NCBI GenBank assembly: GCA_900318775.1
Contig: ONLY01000001.1
Span: 1 to 64,000, forward strand
Length of the DNA: 64,000 nt
DNA from: an uncultured Prevotellaceae bacterium
GTDB taxonomy: Bacteria; Bacteroidota; Bacteroidia; Bacteroidales; Bacteroidaceae
Reading direction: 5' to 3'
Shown: piece by piece, positions 7,564 to 16,903 of the stretch
How positions within the stretch are numbered: position 1 is the first letter of the stretch
How the letters are laid out: the number at the start of each line of letters is the position of its first letter
Program-made: the position numbers and the translations under genes
The notes under the pieces: model-generated
Databases searched by the model: none
Told to the model about the DNA's origin: nothing
The model's input: the letters and a program-made list of their open reading frames with translations, nothing else

Positions 7564-10470
7564 TTGAAGCATTTGGAAAACATATTGTTCGGTGCTGTGG
7601 CGCTTTTGCTGCTTGTGGCGTGTTCTAACCAGAAGAATACGCCTCTCACTCGTAATATACAGGGTTTCAAGGCACGTTATAACACCTACTTCAATGGTCA
7701 TGAGGCCTATAAGGAAGGCCGTCAGCAGCAGGAGGATGGCAATAAAGACAACTATACCGAGCTGATTCCCTTGTACCTCACGGGCAATAAGGGAACAGTG
7801 AAGATGGGGTCGAGCAATTTCAGCAGAGCCATCGAAAAGTGCCAGAAGACCATCAAGACGCACAGCATCACGAAGAGGCCCGAATGGAAAAAGAACCGCC
7901 CAAAGAAACCCAAAGACAAAATCTGGCTGAGCCAGAAAGAGTACAACCCGTTTTTGTGGCGTGCCTGGTTCCTGATGGGGGAGGCACAGTTCCGCAAAGG
8001 TGAATACATGGAGGCCGCTTCAACTTATGCCTATATCCAGCGTCTGTATTTCTCAAAGCCCAACTTGGTGGCCCGTGCACGATTGCTGGAGGCGCGCTGC
8101 TATGCGGAGCTGGAATGGCTGTATGAGGCAGAAGACCTGGTGTCAAGGGCTGAGCGTGACAGTATGCCTGCCTCTTTGGCTCCCCTGAAAGCCTCTGTGC
8201 TGGCTGATGTGCGGTTGAGACAGCGTTCATACGACGATGCCATCGGGCTGATAGAGACGGCGCTGAAAGCAGAGCATCGAAAATTGCCCAAAGCGCGGAT
8301 GTATATGCTGTTAGGGCAGTTGTGCCATAAAGTAGGCCGTGACGAAGAGGCTTACCGCTATTTCAAAAAGGTCATCAGCAAGAATCCACCGTATGAAATG
8401 GAGTTCAATGCCCGTATCCAGATGACAGAAGTGATGGGCAAGGGACAGGCAAAGCAGATGGTGCGGAAGCTGAAATCGATGGCGAAGAACCCGAAGAACA
8501 AGGAATATCTGGACCAAGTCTATTATGCTATGGGCAATATCTACTTGGCCAAAGGGGATACAACAAGGGCTATTTGGGCATATAAGGACGGTGTGGAGAA
8601 AAGTGCACGGAATGGTATCGAGAAGGGTGTGGTGATGCTGCACTTAGGACAGTTGTATTGGGAGACGGAGAAGTTTGTGGATGCACAAAAATGCTATTCT
8701 CAGGTGATTGGTCTGTTGGATAAGGACCGAGAAGATTATAAGGACATCTCGGAACGGAGCAAGATACTTGATGAATTGCTGCCTTTTTCTTCGGCTGTGG
8801 AACTGCAAGACAGTTTGCAGATGATGGTGCGCTTGGACTCAGCGACTCGAATGGCGAAGATTAAGCTGATGATTGAGGACCTGAAGAAAAAAGAGCGTGA
8901 GGAGGAGAAGAAGGCGATGGAGGCTGCAAATGGTGCCCGTGCCAACGGACAACGGTCTGGAGGAACTGCACAGGCAGGTGTGGGAAATAGAACTGCTCGG
9001 CAGGCGGCGGTGTGGTATTTCTATAATCCAACGGCTGTGGCGGCAGGTAAGACGGAGTTTGAGAGGAAATGGGGTAAGCGAACACTGGGTGACGATTGGC
9101 GCAGAAATAACAAGACGGTGCTGAATGACTTCAACCAAGAGGAATTGTCGGATAGCGCCCAAGCGGCAATGGACAGCATCGCTGCGGTGGAAGACAGCAT
9201 GGCGCAAGCCAATCGCGGCAAGAAGATGACGAAGGAGATGAAGGACTCGCTGAAGGCCGAGGAGTATGCGAACGACCCTCATCGGCCGGAGTTCTATCTG
9301 AAAGACTTGCCTTTTAGCGAGGAGCAGATGGCGGCATCGAACGCCGCGTTGGTGGAGGGGCTTTTTGGTTCTGCTGTAATCTATAAGGACCGTATGGATA
9401 ACTTCCCATTGGCCGAAAGGACATTCCAGCGCATCTTGACTTATTTTCCTGACTTCGAGAAGATGAATGAGGTCTATTATAACCTGTTCCAGCTATATGC
9501 CCGAACGCAGCGGAGTGATGACGCGGAAACTTATAGGCAGAAGCTGCTGACGGAATACCCAGAAGATGAGCATGGGAAACGATTGGCTGACCCCGATTTC
9601 GAATATAAAGGACGTTATGGCGTGCAAGTGGAAGATTCGGTCTATCAACTGACTTATGCTTCATTCCAGCAAGGCGACTATACAAGTGTGGTTAATCACA
9701 GCCAGCAAATGGAGAGGGATTATCCCGATGGAAAGAATCGTGCACGTTTCTTGTTCTTGGAGGCAATGAGCCGCTTGGAAATGGGAGACCGGGAGCACTT
9801 CATGGCCGACTTGAAGACGCTGATTGAGAAGTATCCGCAGTCGAGCGTGAGTGAATTGGCAGGATTGTATGTGAAGGGACTGAAAGAGGGGCGACTGTTG
9901 CAAGGTGGCCGCTTTGAGATGGGCAGTGTGTGGGAGCGCCGTGGGGGATGGAATGAAGAGGCTGATTCGTTGATGGCCGATTCAACGTTCAGCAAGGAGA
10001 AGAACGTGGATTTTGTATGTGTGATTGCTTATGAACGTGATTCGGTGAATGCCAACCAATTGTTATATGAGTTGGCTCGATACAACTTCACGGCGTTTAA
10101 TGTGCGCAATTTCGATATCGCAGAGGAACAGGGGGATGGCATCAATATGATGCAGGTGAGGACGTTTCTGAACTACGAGGAGGCATACATTTATTTGCAT
10201 CGTCTGTTGAACAATGAAAGCATGGCCTATAAGTTGCAGGGACTGAAATGTTTTATCATCAGTGAGGAAAACCTGAAGAAGTTGTCGCGAGGATTGAGCT
10301 TTGCCGACTACTTCGATTTCTATGATGAACATTTTGACCGTGTGGGAGCGTTGCGTCTGGATGAAGACGAGCCGACAAGTCTGGATGAACCAACTGAACT
10401 GCCTGAGCCTTCAGAGGAGGATGGTGACGAGGAGGAAGGCGACTGGGACGAGGAAAACTACATCTTTTAA
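7564..10470 (+). CDS. porW: TPR lipoprotein of the type IX secretion system, PorW/SprE family
   Basis: The protein is 968 residues. A lipoprotein signal ends at LLLVAC20. Repeated TPR-like helix pairs cover ~115-400 (for example YNPFLWRAWFLMGEAQFRKGEY) and again ~590-790. A charged central linker (~425-560) has Lys/Glu and Ala-rich runs and contains the WYFYNPTAVAAGKTEFERKWG motif region shared by PorW/SprE proteins. The C-terminus is strongly acidic. PorW in Porphyromonas and SprE in Flavobacterium are outer-membrane lipoproteins needed for type IX secretion. The start is TTG: the frame has a stop at 7543-7545 and no ATG before the signal peptide. porX follows after three bases. The paralog-level assignment is by motif and context. 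Confidence 0.88.
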   Translation: MKHLENILFGAVALLLLVACSNQKNTPLTRNIQGFKARYNTYFNGHEAYKEGRQQQEDGNKDNYTELIPLYLTGNKGTVKMGSSNFSRAIEKCQKTIKTHSITKRPEWKKNRPKKPKDKIWLSQKEYNPFLWRAWFLMGEAQFRKGEYMEAASTYAYIQRLYFSKPNLVARARLLEARCYAELEWLYEAEDLVSRAERDSMPASLAPLKASVLADVRLRQRSYDDAIGLIETALKAEHRKLPKARMYMLLGQLCHKVGRDEEAYRYFKKVISKNPPYEMEFNARIQMTEVMGKGQAKQMVRKLKSMAKNPKNKEYLDQVYYAMGNIYLAKGDTTRAIWAYKDGVEKSARNGIEKGVVMLHLGQLYWETEKFVDAQKCYSQVIGLLDKDREDYKDISERSKILDELLPFSSAVELQDSLQMMVRLDSATRMAKIKLMIEDLKKKEREEEKKAMEAANGARANGQRSGGTAQAGVGNRTARQAAVWYFYNPTAVAAGKTEFERKWGKRTLGDDWRRNNKTVLNDFNQEELSDSAQAAMDSIAAVEDSMAQANRGKKMTKEMKDSLKAEEYANDPHRPEFYLKDLPFSEEQMAASNAALVEGLFGSAVIYKDRMDNFPLAERTFQRILTYFPDFEKMNEVYYNLFQLYARTQRSDDAETYRQKLLTEYPEDEHGKRLADPDFEYKGRYGVQVEDSVYQLTYASFQQGDYTSVVNHSQQMERDYPDGKNRARFLFLEAMSRLEMGDREHFMADLKTLIEKYPQSSVSELAGLYVKGLKEGRLLQGGRFEMGSVWERRGGWNEEADSLMADSTFSKEKNVDFVCVIAYERDSVNANQLLYELARYNFTAFNVRNFDIAEEQGDGINMMQVRTFLNYEEAYIYLHRLLNNESMAYKLQGLKCFIISEENLKKLSRGLSFADYFDFYDEHFDRVGALRLDEDEPTSLDEPTELPEPSEEDGDEEEGDWDEENYIF

Positions 10471-10473
10471 GAT

Positions 10474-12024
10474 ATGAATGGAACTCTCTTATGGGTGGAT
10501 GACGAGATTGAGCTTTTAAAGGCTTATGTCATCTTCTTGGAAAAGAAAGAATATGAAGTCGTGACCGCTACCAACGGGCAGGACGCATTGGATTTGTGTC
10601 GGGAACGTTCGTTTGACCTCATCTTTCTGGATGAAAACATGCCTGGATTGAGCGGTCTGGAAACGCTGTCGCGCATCAAGGAGTTTTGTCCGACAGTGCC
10701 AGTAGTGATGGTGACGAAAAGTGAAGAGGAGAACATCATGGACCAGGCAATTGGCTCGAAAATAGCGGACTATCTGATTAAGCCTGTCAATCCGAACCAG
10801 ATTTTCCTGACGCTGAAGAAGCACTTGCATAAGCGTGCTATTGAGGCTGAGGTCACGAATACAGGATATCAGCAGAACTTCTCTAAGATTGGTATGCAAA
10901 TCAACGACTCTTATACGCTGGAAGATTGGATGGATGTATATAAGCGTTTGGTTTACTGGGAGCTGGAATTGTCGGAAACGGATAGTGAGATGTCTGATGT
11001 GCTGAACATGCAGAAGGCTGAAGCGAACAAGGAGTTTGCTAAGTTCGTCAGGAAAAATTATCAGCATTGGATACAGAATAGCGATGAGCGTCCAATCATG
11101 TCGCCTGACATCTTCAAAAAGGTTGTTTTCCCTTTACTGAATCAGGGAGAGAAGGTCTTCTTAGTGGTTTTTGATAACTTCCGCTATGACCAATGGCGCG
11201 AGATTGCGAAGGAATTGGCTGATGACTTCAACTTTGATGAGCAGATGTGCTTGTCTATTCTTCCTACTGCTACGCAATATGCCCGCAATGCTATCTTTTC
11301 AGGGTTGATGCCGAGTCAAATCGCAGATATGTTCCCGAACCTGTGGGTGGATGAAGATGAGGACGAGGGGAAGAACTTGAATGAAGAACCTCTTATACAG
11401 ACACAGTTTGACCGCTATCGGCGCAAGAACACTTTCTCGTACTTCAAACTGAATAATTCTTCCGACTCGGAGAAACTGGTTGAACGTTTCAAGAATGTGA
11501 TGAACAATGACCTGAATGTGCTGGTCATTAACTTTATTGATATGCTCAGCCATGCTCGTACGGAATCGCGGATGGTGAGAGAATTGGCAAGTGATGAGAG
11601 GGCTTACCGCAGCATTACTGCTTCCTGGTTCCGCAACTCGCCTGTACGCGAATTGTTCAAAGAGTTGGCCCAAACAGATGCCCGTATTGTAGTGACAACG
11701 GATCACGGATCTATCAGGGTGAACAACCCAATCAAAGTGATAGGCGATAAGAATACAAATACGAATCTGCGTTATAAGCTGGGCAAGAATCTTAGCTATA
11801 ACCAGAAGCAGGTATATGAGGTGAAGGCGCCGAAAGCGGTCTTCCTTCCATCGCCGAATATCAGTACAGCCTACATTTTTGCTCAGAATGACGATTTCTT
11901 CGCATATCCTAACAATTACAACTATTATGTAAACTATTATAAGAACACGTTCCAGCATGGCGGCATCTCTATGGAGGAGATGCTGGTGCCACTGGTGACG
12001 ATGCAAAGCAAAAGGAGAAAATGA
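10474..12024 (+). CDS. porX: T9SS response regulator PorX (receiver plus PglZ domain)
   Basis: The protein is 516 residues. The N-terminal receiver domain (1-120) has D9-D10, the phospho-acceptor D53 (IFLDENMPG), T81 and K103. The C-terminal part (~200-516) is a PglZ-type alkaline-phosphatase-superfamily domain with [33 protein letters not shown] and [14 protein letters not shown]. PorX is the regulator of type IX secretion in Porphyromonas gingivalis, acting with PorY and SigP; a zinc-dependent phosphodiesterase activity on oligonucleotides has been reported for the PglZ domain. No histidine kinase gene is adjacent here. It lies three bases after porW, and its stop overlaps tsaE (ATGA), so all three are probably cotranscribed. 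Confidence 0.95.
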   Translation: MNGTLLWVDDEIELLKAYVIFLEKKEYEVVTATNGQDALDLCRERSFDLIFLDENMPGLSGLETLSRIKEFCPTVPVVMVTKSEEENIMDQAIGSKIADYLIKPVNPNQIFLTLKKHLHKRAIEAEVTNTGYQQNFSKIGMQINDSYTLEDWMDVYKRLVYWELELSETDSEMSDVLNMQKAEANKEFAKFVRKNYQHWIQNSDERPIMSPDIFKKVVFPLLNQGEKVFLVVFDNFRYDQWREIAKELADDFNFDEQMCLSILPTATQYARNAIFSGLMPSQIADMFPNLWVDEDEDEGKNLNEEPLIQTQFDRYRRKNTFSYFKLNNSSDSEKLVERFKNVMNNDLNVLVINFIDMLSHARTESRMVRELASDERAYRSITASWFRNSPVRELFKELAQTDARIVVTTDHGSIRVNNPIKVIGDKNTNTNLRYKLGKNLSYNQKQVYEVKAPKAVFLPSPNISTAYIFAQNDDFFAYPNNYNYYVNYYKNTFQHGGISMEEMLVPLVTMQSKRRK

Positions 12025-12437
12025 TTATGGAGATAAAGATAGACTCAATTGATGGAATAGGCACCGCAGCTAAAGAGTTTGTGGCGGCTATGGGTGATAG
12101 AACGGTGTTTGCCTTTTATGGTAAAATGGGAGCGGGCAAGACCACGTTTATTAAAGCTGTATGTGAAGAATTGGGTGTGGAGGATGTCATCAACTCGCCC
12201 ACATTTGCTATCGTGAATGAGTATGTGGATGGGAAGGGGAATCCTGTATACCATTTCGACTTCTATCGAATCAAGAACATGCAAGAAGTGATGGACATGG
12301 GCTATGAAGACTATGTGTATTCTGGTAACGTATGTTTCATGGAATGGCCGGAATTAATAGAAAACCTCCTCCCCGATGACGCTGTAAAGGTCGTCATAGA
12401 GGAGGAGGCAGATGGGAGTAGAACAGTGAAGCTTTAA
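12021..12437 (+). CDS. tsaE: tRNA threonylcarbamoyladenosine biosynthesis ATPase TsaE
   Basis: The protein is 138 residues. It carries a Walker A loop G34-K-M-G-A-G-K-T41, the family motif [12 protein letters not shown], and FDFYRI followed by ME-WPE near the C-terminus, all typical of TsaE (YjeE). TsaE is the ATPase that supports TsaD/TsaB in making t6A on ANN-decoding tRNAs. Translation could also start at the second Met (12027). The ATG overlaps the porX stop. Its 3' end overlaps the convergent minus-strand gene by four bases. Confidence 0.95.
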   Translation: MIMEIKIDSIDGIGTAAKEFVAAMGDRTVFAFYGKMGAGKTTFIKAVCEELGVEDVINSPTFAIVNEYVDGKGNPVYHFDFYRIKNMQEVMDMGYEDYVYSGNVCFMEWPELIENLLPDDAVKVVIEEEADGSRTVKL

Positions 12438-12757
12438 TCTTCTAGCTGTTCGTTGTATTCGAGTTCTGCGTCAATCAGAAGTATTAAGGCATCGAGTTCG
12501 TAAGGACCCATGCCTTCTTTTTTTGCCTTCTTCTGAATGTGGCGGGCAATTTCCTCGGTGTCAATGTCAATGAAGCCATCTGCATCCGCCTTTTCGTTCA
12601 GCTGGTCAAGGTGTTCCAACAGTACGTCAAGGCAATAGTAAATGTCCTCTTCCGTGAACAGCTCGCGGTTGTCAATGCCCATGTAGTTTTGGATGAAGGC
12701 AACCTCTTTGGCGTCTTCCTCGGCTCCTCGGAGGATCTCGTCGTCAATGCTTCCCAT
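12434..12757 (-). CDS. Small acidic conserved protein
   Basis: The protein is 107 residues, very acidic (many Asp/Glu), with no signal peptide or membrane helix. I do not recognise a named family. The sequence suggests an all-helical fold: [13 protein letters not shown], then [15 protein letters not shown], then [15 protein letters not shown]. Its ATG shares one base with the trxA stop (TAATG), so it is translated with trxA. Its stop overlaps that of tsaE on the other strand. Confidence 0.8.
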   Translation of the reverse strand: MGSIDDEILRGAEEDAKEVAFIQNYMGIDNRELFTEEDIYYCLDVLLEHLDQLNEKADADGFIDIDTEEIARHIQKKAKKEGMGPYELDALILLIDAELEYNEQLED

Positions 12758-13068
12758 TAGAGGAGGGCTTTGAGTTTTTCCTCAAGTGTACTTTTGGGGG
12801 CTGCACCGACAACCTTATCAACCACTTGGCCATCTTTCATGAAGAGGATGGTAGGGATGTTGCGGATGCCAAACTCTGCCACGAGGTCGTCGGCTTCTTC
12901 TTCGATGTTCACTTTGCCTACAATGACTTGTCCTTCATACTGGTCGGCAAGCTCCTGGATGATGGGGCTAACTCTTCTACAAGGTCCACACCATGTTGCC
13001 CAGAAGTCAAGAACCATTGGCTTGTTCTGTGCCAATGCTTCACCATAATTAGAATCGTTGATTACCAT
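12757..13068 (-). CDS. trxA: Thioredoxin
   Basis: The protein is 103 residues, the standard thioredoxin length. The active site is W26-C-G-P-C30 in DFWATWCGPC. The buried Asp precedes it (VLDFW), and the cis-Pro is in RNIPTILFM. It lacks a signal peptide, so it is a cytoplasmic protein reductase that works with thioredoxin reductase. It lies 36 bases after dnaE on the same strand and overlaps the next gene by one base. Confidence 0.97.
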   Translation of the reverse strand: MVINDSNYGEALAQNKPMVLDFWATWCGPCRRVSPIIQELADQYEGQVIVGKVNIEEEADDLVAEFGIRNIPTILFMKDGQVVDKVVGAAPKSTLEEKLKALL

Positions 13069-13104
13069 AAATAAAACGTTTTAAAAGGTTAATATAATGT
13101 GCTA

Positions 13105-16100
13105 TCAATTGATGTGTATGTTGATGTCAGAATGCTCGCGGATATACTGGACGATTGGTCGTCCTACGTGCAGTTTCGTTTGGCGAGAGAGGAGGGATAG
13201 CTGAGTGTTGTCTGCTGCGTGAATGTTGAAGACAAGGTCTGCATTGCCTGGATTCTCTTTAACGATTTCAGCTAGGTCTTCAACCATTTTAACGGTCAAC
13301 TTGTCAAGAGGCACTTCAAAGGTGATTTTTTGGATGAGCTGGTCCTTTATCTCAGCAAGGAGTTCAACGGAGGATATGACCATGTTGAACACTCCCGGTT
13401 TGAAACGGTGAGGCTCAAATTTGAGGCGGATGAAGAGGGAGGCTCCTTCCATGAAGAAACTGCGGTAGGTGAGCCAATCGCGTCCGAACAAAGGTATCTC
13501 ACCGCTACCAGTGAAATCTTCCATCTTGACAATGCCGTATGGATTGCCAGATTTGCTCTCGCCCACACGGATAGAGGTGACAATGCCTCCTATGGTAACG
13601 TCCTCTAAATGGGAAAGCTCTTCTTTTTGTTCTTCAAGTTGGGGCAGTTTTGTGTTGCATACGTAATCAAGAATAATAGAATATTCGTCTAACGGGTGTG
13701 CTGATAGGTAGATGCCGACGAGTTCCCTTTCCTTGTTGAGACGCTCAAGGTTTCCCCATGTTGGGATGTCTTTAGGGATGGGAGGGTGGCTGACAGCTAA
13801 TTCCATGCCACCAAAAAGGGATGTTTGTGCCTGGAATTTATCTTGCTGATAGCTGTTCCCGTATCGCACAAGGGCATCTAGATAGTTCTCGCCTTGTTTC
13901 TGTCCCGCGGCGAAATATGCTTCACGCGGAATGTCTTTGAAGCAGTCGAAGGCGCCTGCGATAATTAGATTCTCTATGTTCTTCTTGTTGCATTGCGACA
14001 AGTTGACACGCTCGAAAAACTCAAATGGCGAATGGAAGATGCCACCTTGCTGTCGCTCATCAATGATTGCTTGTACAGCCGCTTCACCTACACCCTTAAT
14101 GGCAGCCATACCGAAACGAATGTTACCTTCTGTATTCACTGAAAACTTGTGGCGCGATTCGTTGATGTCTGGTCCCAATGTGCTGATGCCCATTGCCTTG
14201 CATTCGTCCATCAGCTTCCGAATCTCGGTGATGTTATCGAGGGAACGACTCATGACTGCTGCCATGAACTGCGCAGGAAAATTCGCTTTCAAGTATGCGG
14301 TTTGATAGGCTACCCAAGAATAACAAGTGGCATGGGACTTGTTGAATGCATATGAGGCAAACTTCTCCCAGTCAGTCCATATCTTATCCAGAATTTTGGG
14401 GTCATGACCGTTCTTGACACCACCATTGATGAACTTGGGTTTCATGGCGTCAACGATATCCTTCTTCTTCTTACCCATGGCCTTTCGGAGAGCGTCACTC
14501 TCACCGCGGGTGAAATCCGCCAGTTGGCGTGAAAGCAGCATGACCTGCTCTTGATAGACGGTGATGCCATAAGTGTCCTTGAGGTATTTCTCCATGCAAG
14601 GAATATCGTATTCAATGGGCTTCCGTCCTTGTTTTCGTTCGATGAAATCGGGAATATAGTCCATTGGGCCAGGGCGATAGAGCGCATTCATGGCAATCAA
14701 ATCCTCGAAGACAGTTGGCTGCAGCTCGCGCAGATACTTCTGCATGCCGGCTGATTCGAACTGGAACGTGCCAACGGTGCGTCCATCACAATAGAGTTGG
14801 TAGGTGGCAGGATCTTGGATGTCGAACAAGTCAACATTTACTTCAATGCCAAGGCTTTCTTTGATATTGATGACGGCTTCTTTAAGTTGAGAAAGTGTTT
14901 TCAATCCCAAAAAGTCCATCTTGATGAGTCCTGTTTCTTCGATAACGTGCCCATCATATTGTGTGCATCGGAGTTTTTCTCCTGTTTCTTTATCATCGGC
15001 TGTACTGACAGGGACCCAGTCGTCTATCGCATCGCGACAAATGATAGTTCCACAGGCGTGCACACCTGTGTTGCGAACGTTGTTCTCCAACATTTGCGCA
15101 AAGCGCATGGTGTCTCTGAGCAACGGGTCTGGCGATGTTGCGGCATCTCGCAATTCGGGCACGCATTCTATGGCGTTTGCCAAATTCATCTTTTTGCCAT
15201 TTGGTAGTTTGTCGGGAATCGCTTTGCAGAGAGCGTTAACTACAGAGAGCGGTACTTTTTGTACACGTGCTACGTCTTTAATGGCGAGTTTGGTGGCCAT
15301 TGTGCCATAAGTGATGATGTGTGCCACTTTCTCAGCACCATATTTCTCCGTTACCCATTGTAGCACTTTCCCTCGTCCGTCATCATCGAAGTCCGTATCG
15401 ATATCGGGCAGGGAAATACGGTCGGGGTTGAGGAAACGTTCGAACAGCAAGTCGTACTTGATTGGGTCTATCTTGGTGATTCCTAAACAGTATGCTACCG
15501 CACTGCCAGCCGCAGATCCACGTCCAGGCCCCACCCATACGCCAAGCTCTTTTCGTGCGGAATTGATGAAGTCTTGCACAATAAGGAAATAGCCTGGGAA
15601 GCCCATGGTCTTCATGACATGAAGTTCAAAGTCGAGGAGCTCCTTCACGTTGTCTGGTACAGGGTCTCCATATAGCCGCTTGGCACCATCATAGGTGATT
15701 TTCTTCAAGTAGTCCGCCTCAAATTTGATGCGGTATAGTTTATCTATTCCACCTAATTTCTTGATTTTCTTTTCTGCTTCCTCTTGGGAGAGCACCACCT
15801 GTCCTTTTTCATCACGGGTAAATTCGTTGAAGATGTCTTCGGCGGTGAATTTCTTTCGCCACTCTTCTTCTGTTCCAAAATCTTCTGGAATGGCGAAGAA
15901 AGGCATGATAGGTGGGTGGTCTATGCTGTAAGTCTCTACTTTGTTGAGAATTTCGATAGTGTTGCTCAGAGCTTCAGGGATGTCTTTGAACACTTCATTC
16001 ATCTCTTCTCTAGTCTTGAACCACTCCTGCTTACTGTAAAGCATGCGTTTGGGGTCATCTAAATCTTTGCCTGTGGACAAACAAAGCAAACGGTCATGCG

Positions 16101-16809
16101 CTTCAGCATTCTCTTCGTCCACGAAGTGTGAGTCATTGGTACAAATGAGCTTTACGCCATGCTTGCGAGCAAGTTCTATAAGGGTAGGCTCAATCGCTTT
16201 TTGTTCTTTGAAGACTTCCCGATTTGCTCTCTGCATGGGGTCTTTCACCTCATGTCGCATCAGTTCTATATAGAAGTCTTCGCCAAAAATACTTTTGAAC
16301 CATTCAATGGACTTTTCTGCTTCTGCTATTTGGCCATTCTTTATGTATCTTGGAATCTCACCGGCAAGACATGCCGAAGAGGCGATGATTCCTTCGTGGT
16401 GCTTCTCAATTGAGTGGTGATCTGTTCTTGGACGGTGGTAATAGCCATCAACCCACGCTTCACTAACGATTTTGACAAGGTTGTGGTAGCCTATTTCATT
16501 TTTAGCTAACAAAATTAAATGCCATCCACTTTTGTCAATGCCATTGTTCTCTTTAAAATGCAAGTCGCGTCGAGCACAATACACTTCGCATCCAAAGATG
16601 GGCTTGAACATCTCGGTATCTGACTTGCCTTTGTTGACTTTGTTGCAGTAGTTGAAAAACTCCTTGATGCCAAACATGTTGCCATGGTCTGTTATAGCCA
16701 TGCCGCGCATTCCGTTCTTAATGGCTTTGTCTACTAATTTGGGAATGGCTGCCTGTCCGTCAAGGATACTGTATTGGGTGTGTACATGTAGGTGTACGAA
16801 GTCTTCCAT
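13105..16809 (-). CDS. dnaE: DNA polymerase III alpha subunit
   Basis: The protein is 1234 residues, full length for the DnaE1 class. The N-terminal PHP domain starts FVHLHVHTQYSILDG and has ITDHGNMFG. The polymerase palm has GPGRGSAAGSAVAY and PDIDTDFDDDGRG, giving the catalytic aspartates. The fingers carry the YQEQVMLLSRQLADF and ALRKAMGKKK segments. A helix-hairpin-helix is near 830-870, and an OB-fold domain near 1020-1110 (VTIGGIVTSIR). It is the replicative polymerase. It starts at an ATG 17 bases after a -7 box and is divergent from rpoN. trxA and an acidic protein follow in the same direction. Confidence 0.97.
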   Translation of the reverse strand: MEDFVHLHVHTQYSILDGQAAIPKLVDKAIKNGMRGMAITDHGNMFGIKEFFNYCNKVNKGKSDTEMFKPIFGCEVYCARRDLHFKENNGIDKSGWHLILLAKNEIGYHNLVKIVSEAWVDGYYHRPRTDHHSIEKHHEGIIASSACLAGEIPRYIKNGQIAEAEKSIEWFKSIFGEDFYIELMRHEVKDPMQRANREVFKEQKAIEPTLIELARKHGVKLICTNDSHFVDEENAEAHDRLLCLSTGKDLDDPKRMLYSKQEWFKTREEMNEVFKDIPEALSNTIEILNKVETYSIDHPPIMPFFAIPEDFGTEEEWRKKFTAEDIFNEFTRDEKGQVVLSQEEAEKKIKKLGGIDKLYRIKFEADYLKKITYDGAKRLYGDPVPDNVKELLDFELHVMKTMGFPGYFLIVQDFINSARKELGVWVGPGRGSAAGSAVAYCLGITKIDPIKYDLLFERFLNPDRISLPDIDTDFDDDGRGKVLQWVTEKYGAEKVAHIITYGTMATKLAIKDVARVQKVPLSVVNALCKAIPDKLPNGKKMNLANAIECVPELRDAATSPDPLLRDTMRFAQMLENNVRNTGVHACGTIICRDAIDDWVPVSTADDKETGEKLRCTQYDGHVIEETGLIKMDFLGLKTLSQLKEAVINIKESLGIEVNVDLFDIQDPATYQLYCDGRTVGTFQFESAGMQKYLRELQPTVFEDLIAMNALYRPGPMDYIPDFIERKQGRKPIEYDIPCMEKYLKDTYGITVYQEQVMLLSRQLADFTRGESDALRKAMGKKKKDIVDAMKPKFINGGVKNGHDPKILDKIWTDWEKFASYAFNKSHATCYSWVAYQTAYLKANFPAQFMAAVMSRSLDNITEIRKLMDECKAMGISTLGPDINESRHKFSVNTEGNIRFGMAAIKGVGEAAVQAIIDERQQGGIFHSPFEFFERVNLSQCNKKNIENLIIAGAFDCFKDIPREAYFAAGQKQGENYLDALVRYGNSYQQDKFQAQTSLFGGMELAVSHPPIPKDIPTWGNLERLNKERELVGIYLSAHPLDEYSIILDYVCNTKLPQLEEQKEELSHLEDVTIGGIVTSIRVGESKSGNPYGIVKMEDFTGSGEIPLFGRDWLTYRSFFMEGASLFIRLKFEPHRFKPGVFNMVISSVELLAEIKDQLIQKITFEVPLDKLTVKMVEDLAEIVKENPGNADLVFNIHAADNTQLSLLSRQTKLHVGRPIVQYIREHSDINIHIN

Positions 16810-16825
16810 CTTTTTGATTTTGGGG

Positions 16826-16833
16826 CAAAGATA
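16826..16833 (-). promoter_or_regulatory. -7 box of dnaE
   Basis: On the minus strand this reads tatctttg (TAnnTTTG), 17 bases before the dnaE start. It is back to back with the rpoN promoter. Confidence 0.6.
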
Positions 16834-16877
16834 GCTATTTTTATCAATCCTTTTGTTGTTTTGTGAAGGTTTTTCTC

Positions 16878-16885
16878 TAACTTTG
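16878..16885 (+). promoter_or_regulatory. -7 box of rpoN
   Basis: taactttg fits TAnnTTTG. TTG at 16856-16858 lies 19 bases upstream as a -33 element. The box lies inside the open frame before 16904, which is why the start is placed there. Confidence 0.7.
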
Positions 16886-16903
16886 CAAGAAAAAAGTGGG
16901 AAG

